From the NCBI GenBank assembly GCA_916610825.1, contig OU744451.1, positions 11,968,864 through 12,032,863 on the forward strand: a DNA stretch of 64,000 nt. Reading direction: 5' to 3'. A program made the translations under genes and the position numbers. Each line of letters opens with the position of its first letter. The stretch's first letter is position 1. This document shows positions 58,197-64,000 of this stretch, in pieces. The notes under the pieces were generated by a model. That model was given only the letters and a program-made list of their open reading frames with translations. It was not told the origin of the DNA and ran no database searches. This DNA comes from Haliclystus octoradiatus. Taxonomy: Eukaryota > Cnidaria > Staurozoa > Stauromedusae > Haliclystidae.

Positions 58197-58617
58197 TGCA
58201 GAATCTTAGATAGGTAAGAATGTAACCTACGAGTTTATATTACGTGCTGCTGCTCTTCTAGCTAGAAAGGTCATATAGTAGACCCTATATAGTACTAACC
58301 GAGGTACTAACAAGGCCTAAAAAAGTAGACAAACGCTCGGAGCTCCAGCAGAATGACGGGCATTTGCATTCAAACCAAACTTATGTCCACATATATTTCA
58401 AAATCACTTCCACGTACACTATATGCTTCATATATGGATATAAGGTATGTATAAACTACTGCACAGTGCCAAGTGCAACTAATTAGTTAAGTCAAGTCAG
58501 AGTTCCTTTACTTTGTTCCTTGTTGGTTTTGTTGGTTGAGCTCGATTTGTGTGAGGCTTTTTCAAAATAAGATGGTCTCGTTTTCATTTATGGACTTCGA
58601 TGCAGGTACCAAATTAG
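58197..58617. other. Upstream region of PARP4, no clear promoter motif
   Basis: This is the DNA directly upstream of PARP4's ATG. I recognise no TATA box and no upstream exon. At 58572 a plus-strand ATG opens a short frame ending near a GTACCA, too weak to call. Confidence 0.4.
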
Positions 58618-58626
58618 TACCAAATA

Positions 58627-59332
58627 TAGCCTGCTCGCAGACTCACTGTCAAAATGTAAATTTGGTAAACAGTAGAGTCTGCTAACTCGAGGTCAAAAGC
58701 TTGCCTTTGCTGAATCAGCACCGGGCGTGGAAAGGTATGAAATGTTTTGGACAGCGTTTTTATTCAATAGCTATTACAAGCGGAGAGGCGCGACACGAAA
58801 ACAACATGGCAACAAATACTTTAGTTCAGCCGCATTATTTAATGGCTATAGAAAGGAAGCTATTGTTGAGCCACTGTTTTTCGTCGTCTTCTTATTTTCA
58901 TTTTGATTAGGCTACTCTATATTTGCTTCGTTCGTTCGACAAAATAAGTCTATCACGCGGCTAATTCAAATTCGTAGCGGCTCAAGTTTAATTCCGATGA
59001 AGCATGAATCAATGCAGTAGACCATTTGATCATTACTGATGTTAAATTCGAATTTCAGATTTATTGAAAACTAGATATCTTCCCTAAAATTAATTGTGAA
59101 ATATTAACTGTAAATGAGTTTCAAGTAAATTAATAATAAATATGATTGGAGTCATTGGTCTTTTTTTGGGCTTGACTTTCGTGGCCAAGCATTCTTAGCG
59201 AAAGCGAGGCAACCAATTTCCACGCCCCGTGCTGATTCAGCAAATTCAGCAAAGGCAAGCATTTGTCCTCGAGTTAGCAGACTCTACTGTTTACCAATAT
59301 TACATTTTGACAGTGAGTCTGCGAGCAGGCTA
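58627..59332. mobile_element. 706-bp MULE-like element with 9-bp target duplication
   Basis: Inverted ends of about 107-116 bp (58627-58733 and 59217-59332) begin TAGCCTGCTCGCAGACTC. They are flanked by a perfect 9-bp repeat TACCAAATA (58618-58626 and 59333-59341). It has no coding capacity. The terminal TAGCCT is shared with the element at 54756-56741, although the rest differs. Confidence 0.85.
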
Positions 59333-59341
59333 TACCAAATA

Positions 59342-60866
59342 CCATTGATTAGGTATTGTCGGAATTTTGTTTAGAAATATTTCATAAACATTTAAAATTA
59401 TGCACACAGGACTGCAAGTTTTACACTGTTTGACCTAATATTTCTTGCTACGAACTTACTTGCAGCTTACTTGATTGACATAATTTTCAATCTTACCACG
59501 TACATCTGGATTTATTAAAGGTAGGCCCAAGGGCTAAGACCTGGTCGAGCTGAGCTCGCTACGGACGCCGAGTTCGAGTGTGATAGATTAAAATGCCAAC
59601 TTGTTCACATGTGTTTCATGTTACTATTTGCAAGTGCAATAGCATTTGCTTTATCTACTTATTTTAGTTACATTCAAATTTTATTCAGAGTATTAAAATA
59701 GCCTAGACTAGAAGCCTACTAGCCAGTGAGCCTTGAGCTGCAGAGCCTAGTAGGTAGGCCTGCTTATTGAGACGATGAGGGATTAGGATTATCATTAGGG
59801 TGCCAAGTTTGAACCATTGATAGAAACACAAATTATAAAAAAATTCAAATCGTATCACATTGTCTTGATAATCATTTAATTTGTTCTATGTCAAGTTAAG
59901 TTAGATCGTTAAACCCTGGAAATCAAACTTCAAACTGTCATATTGAGTTGATGAGAACTGTAGGCCTAGGCTAGATTTATTTATAGTTTATAGTTTATTA
60001 CATATGTTTAGTCTTTTCACATGTGCCTTTGTTGGTGGTGGACGTTATTTCATTCGCTCCCGTTAGTCAGAGCTCTCAACCTTAAGTAATTTTTGAGAGG
60101 GAGGTTTTGTCTTTTCTACTCGGAAGGGGTGCCCTTTCAGGGGGGTCTGGGGGCATATCTCCCGTATTTCTTTGCAGTCTTTTTTCCGCCATTTTGACAA
60201 AACATAAGTAGGCCTACAATTTGTCCAATCAAAAAATAACCTCTCATTCAATTTCAAATGACAGGTAAGCAAAAGGGATCAAAGTTTTGCGAAATTTGTG
60301 CAGCCCTTCAATTTGTAATGGATTACAGTTCCAAAGTTTTATCAAAAACAAAGATATAAATATAATTATAAATTTCCATACATGATTTAAAGAAAAGTTG
60401 GAATTACTAGAAAAAGAGAGACAAAATTTCTCAAAATGGGAGAGTGGGTCCACGAATGTGGGAGGGTTTAGAGCTCTGCGTTAGTTTGCATTTTTGTTCA
60501 AATAGCTATACATTTTCGAATAATTTTTGGTATTAACATACTGAGTCCGTTGAATTCATTACTTATTTACTTGTTTACAACAAAATGTTATTTAAATAAC
60601 AAGTATACTGTTTCTAAGTTACTTGATGTTTTTACATTGGCTCACAACATCGATCTTACAATGGTCAACGATAAAATTATCCAATTCAACCGAGAAGACA
60701 TAATTAAACTTCGCCACACAAATCTATCTACTGTACTGCAATTGCGACTGGAAAATAATACTTCAGGAAGAAACGATCCAGAAAAAAACATCACGAGGCA
60801 GAAGGGGTGGAAGGAAGATTCAAATTATAAAATATTTGAAAGTCCTGCGAGAATCTTGTAACAATA
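59342..60866. other. No confirmed gene; one tRNA-like patch
   Basis: 59540-59590 (CTGGTCGAGCTGAGCTCGCT .. GAGTTCGAGTG) has A- and B-box-like motifs and could be a SINE head, at low confidence. A 103-codon plus-strand frame (60550-60861) has no recognised domain and is cut at the foldback element's border. The rest is unremarkable AT-rich DNA. Confidence 0.4.
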
Positions 60867-60874
60867 ATTTTGAC

Positions 60875-61860
60875 GGGTGGGTGTAAAATACCGACTCGCC
60901 GACCACACAGACCAGATTGATTTAATCTAGAATTTCCGGGTTGACATGACGAATACTTCACGGGCGTTATACAGAATATTTTGTAAGAACTTTCTGCTGA
61001 AGATTTATAAATTTTCCTTAATAGGTAGGTTCTCCGTCGAATTATACTGTTCCAATTTGTTCAGCTCAACAATTCAACTGGGAAAGCATCGACACAATTA
61101 TGACACACACATCAGTCCACGTTGTTTATGTTTCGTAGTAATACATATTTACGAGATGTGGATTGTTATTATTCCTGTTATTGTTATGTGGAACCTTGAC
61201 TGTAAATGCCATGTATATTTAAACAGTTATTCAAGTTTTAAAACATGTGCTTTACTTAATTTTCTGTATTCTTTCCTTACTTTAGTACCAACGTTATAAT
61301 ATTATACCGTAAATGCTCAAGTATCGTCCTTGTTCACCTTTGCATCTTTGTAAATATGTATTACTATTACTACGAAACTTAAACAACGTGGATTGATGTG
61401 CGTGCCATAATTGTGTCGATGCTTTTCCAGTTGAATTGTTGAGCTGAACAAATTGGAAGAATTAATTCGACGGAGAACATATCTATTAAAGAAAATTTAC
61501 AAATCTTCAGAACTTCAGCAGACATTGTATTTACTTGCAAGATAATAAATAATGAAGCAAAAGTTGCACTTGCACGGACCGTCGGAGGAATGTGTACATT
61601 CCCATCAAAATCATATACAGTATGACTTGGAAGTGTCAATTCTACCCTATTAATGCTTTAAGGGTCACTAAATATGACGCTTATCACACTTATCGGTCAT
61701 ATTTACTGGAGAAATAATAAATATTGTATATATAAATCAAAAGTTCATACAAAATAAATTCTGTACAACTCCTGTGAAGTATTCGTCATGTCAACCCGGA
61801 AATTCTAGATTAAATCAATCTTGTCTGTGTGGTCGGCGGGTCGGTATTTTACACCCACCG
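60875..61860. mobile_element. Foldback-type element with long inverted arms
   Basis: The ends are inverted: GGGTGGGTGTAAAATACCGA at the left, and the complement of CGGTGGGTGTAAAATACCGA at the right. Matching continues in blocks (CCGGGTTGACATGACGAATA, TTGTTCAGCTCAACAATTCA) so that most of the left half is the inverted counterpart of the right half; the right arm holds about 300 bp missing from the left. The flanks ATTTTGAC (60867-60874) and AATTTGAC (61861-61868) look like an 8-bp target duplication with one mismatch. Confidence 0.75.
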
Positions 61861-62082
61861 AATTTGACATGGATGAACAATGTTCTATAAATGATGACTA
61901 CCATATCAATTGTTCGACAAACAATTTTCCTATGTAATTGTTCCAATAGAAAGAAGGAAAAAGAGCAATTCAGAAGGGCATAGAAGAAATACAGTACAAG
62001 CAACATCAAGGTTTGTTTAGACACACTGTTAATTAATAAACCTGGATGAAGATCAAGATCAAAATCTACCTTTAAGCCGAAA

Positions 62083-64000
62083 TCTCTTTATTTTGCTAAC
62101 TTGAATGCTTGTTCAGTAAAAAACAAGCTGTCTGATATAACAGACCATGTCATAAATTCTAGTATTGATGTATTTGCTATTACTGAAACTTGGCTCAAAG
62201 ATTATGACTTTGTCAGTAGCCGATCGCAGAGGTGGAGGGACAGGTCTGATGTTCAGGAACACAATGAGTGTAACACTTATTGATGCATAAGAACTTTCCA
62301 CTTTCGAGTATTCGGAATGGAACATTACTGTTAAAAATTGTATCGTCAAACTAGTAATTATCTATTGTCCGCCCTCTTCTGTGAATCATCCTGCCCCACC
62401 TTCACTTTTCTTTGAACAGTTCTCCAATTATATTGAGAAGATTTTTATGACATCAGAGGTGTTGGTGATCACTGGATATTTCAATTTCCTTTTTGAATGA
62501 GTAGTAAAATCAACATATTGTGTAAGTCCAAACGCTCTCAACAGTTTAGACAATGTCTGTGCATTGGTATTGGTAGTGACATAGTGTATTTGCATTTAGT
62601 ATTTAGTGACATAGTGACCAATACCAATGCACAGACATTGTCTAAACTGTTGAGAGCGTTTGGACTTACACAATATGTTGATTTTACTACTCATTCCTCT
62701 GGCCATTCACTTGACTTACTGGTTACAAGATCAACTGATGATTCAATTATAATATCTGCTCTTCAACCAACTTTATACTAATCCGATCACTGTTTTGTAG
62801 AATTCCAAATAGCCCCCCCCCCCATGGCCGCACCTTGAAGTCAAAATAGTGCAGTAACGAAAACTGAAAGAGGAAATCAACTTGGAAAATTTCAAACAGG
62901 ACATCACATTTTCATCACTGTTTAACAGCGGTTACAGTAATACTTATGAAATGGCAAAATAATACATTACGTATTGTCATCCATCCTTGATAAACATGCA
63001 CCACTAAAAGAAATAACAGTAGTAGTTCGGCCAAGAGTACCGTGGTATAGCCAGGAACTACGAAAGCTGAAATCAAAGCGACGAAAGCTGGAAAGAACTG
63101 TGATTAGAACAACACTTTCGGAAGATAAAGCAGCATATTTTGAAGTCAGAGACCTGTATAGTAGGCTTACTATTCTGAGAGAGGCCAAAGCTAATCACTA
63201 TACAGAAGAAATAGACAAATGTGCGGGTAATCAAAAAGGCAACAATCTTACCAAGGAACCAAGAAGCGATCAATTACCACCTCACAAGGATCCTTGTATG
63301 CTTGCCGAAGAATTCGAACATTTTTTATGTCAGAAAATCGAAGTTATAAATACTACGATAGACCAAATGGCCAATACTCATGAAACTATAGATCCGTCCA
63401 GCTTCGTCAATGATACGTTTACATCCTTCTCTACACTGTCAACTGAAGAGATGAAAAGCATTATCGTGCAGTCAGGTAATGCTACGTGTGAACTAGATCC
63501 GATCCCTACACCACTTCTGAAGAAATGTATTGACGTAATTGCACCGATAATAGCAGACATTGTGAACTCGTCTTTTGAAGATGGCTGTATCCCGGACACT
63601 TGGAAAATGTCAATAATATTGCCTCTACTAAAGAAGTACCGCCTTGAAGCATTATTTGAAAACTTCGGACCAGTCTGTAACCTACCCTTTATTGCTAAGT
63701 CTGCCGAAAAAGCAGCTATCTCGCAACTTACATCACATTTGACTGCAAATGCGCCATTGCCTACATCACAGTCTTCGTATTGTCAGTTCCATTTCACTGA
63801 AACTGCACTCCTAAAGGTGCAAAATGATATACTGATAAATACGGACAAGAAGGAAGTAACTTTACTAGTTTTACTTGACCTGAGTGCTGCCTTTGACACC
63901 ATCAACCACTCCACACTCATAGACATCCTCCAGCAAGACTTTGGTATTGTCGGCAAACCCAATACCTGGATAGAGTTGTTTGTAACAGAAAGGAAGCAGC
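62083..64000 (+). pseudogene. CR1/L2-like LINE, endonuclease and RT, runs off the right edge
   Basis: An APE-type endonuclease begins ANLNACSVKNKL..VFAITETWLKDYDF (about 62095-62210). It is broken by frameshifts, and by an 80-bp inverted segment at 62495-62574. After a frameshift near 62965 the frame 62989-64000 is open to the window end: APLKEITVVVRPRVPWYSQEL, then ELDPIPTPLLKK, then TLLVLLDLSAAFDTINHSTL, which holds the first RT catalytic Asp. The order and the LLDLSAAFDT motif fit the CR1/L2/Jockey-like clades. The RT YxDD lies beyond the edge. Confidence 0.8.
62495..62696. repeat. Perfect 80-bp inverted repeat with 42-nt loop in the LINE
   Basis: The left arm 62495-62574 is the exact reverse complement of 62617-62696; the loop 62575-62616 contains AGTGACATAGTG twice. 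The right arm encodes the expected LINE residues (LLRAFGLTQYVDFTTHSSG continues beyond it), so the left arm is the intruder. Confidence 0.92.

Noticed and set aside
60946-61639. 117-codon plus-strand and 86-codon minus-strand frames as genes
   Set aside because: They are the two inverted arms of the same foldback element read in opposite directions.

Overview
The window is AT-rich nuclear DNA from an animal, probably a marine invertebrate; I cannot place it more finely. Spliced genes with GT..AG introns, a PARP4-type (vault PARP) gene and a mix of BEL/Pao, Gypsy, CR1/L2-like LINE, Penelope-like and many DNA transposons all point to a metazoan. There is no sign of prokaryotic gene organisation.

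Backbone. One host gene runs right to left on the minus strand: a PARP4 homologue. Seven consecutive exons can be read (58196-58068, 37430-37229, 23061-23001, 21845-21770, 20068-19904, 15839-15525, 15175-15009). Every splice junction agrees in phase. Together they encode an N-terminal BRCT domain, a linker and the PARP alpha-helical regulatory domain. The catalytic, VIT and VWA parts expected of PARP4 are not visible and should lie past the left edge. Almost everything else between 15 and 58 kb is intronic transposable-element DNA; intron 1 alone is 20.6 kb.

Left part (0-13.2 kb). A 2.8-kb repeat (copy A1) is followed by a degraded BEL/Pao retrotransposon (4749-13177, TSD ATCGA). Its 3' pol region carries a nearly identical 1337-bp tandem duplication. 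Then come LINE debris (13.2-14.8 kb) and the PARP4 exons.

Middle (23.4-33.2 kb). A second copy of the 2.8-kb repeat (A2) is split by nested insertions. One is a TTATACGCC-ended DNA element that itself contains a Gypsy element with identical 138-bp LTRs (24287-29459, TSD TAACC). The other is a TTAA-flanked 1283-bp element whose empty site is preserved in copy A1.

The outstanding element is at 38618-47140, inside PARP4 intron 1. It is an 8.5-kb DNA transposon with 13-bp perfect inverted termini (TAGTCCGCCGGCC), about 290-bp imperfect subterminal inverted repeats and a 3-bp ATA target-site duplication. It carries a four-exon gene, apparently intact, for a protein of about 1648 aa: two tandem zinc-binding modules, a transposase-like core, a FEN1/XPG-like nuclease domain and a terminal cysteine cluster. 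This fits the Academ superfamily (XPG-bearing 'AcademX' type). A six-copy 167-bp tandem array lies in its 3' part.

Right part. A Gypsy element (49428-54451, TSD ACATT) has been scrambled: three LTRs, a duplicated flank+LTR segment and an inverted pol. It is followed by several non-autonomous DNA elements with readable TSDs: 9-bp TSDs at 54756-56741 and 58627-59332, a TAA TSD at 57323-57832, and a foldback at 60875-61860. The window ends in a CR1/L2-like LINE (62083-64000, continuing off the edge) that contains a perfect 80-bp inverted repeat.
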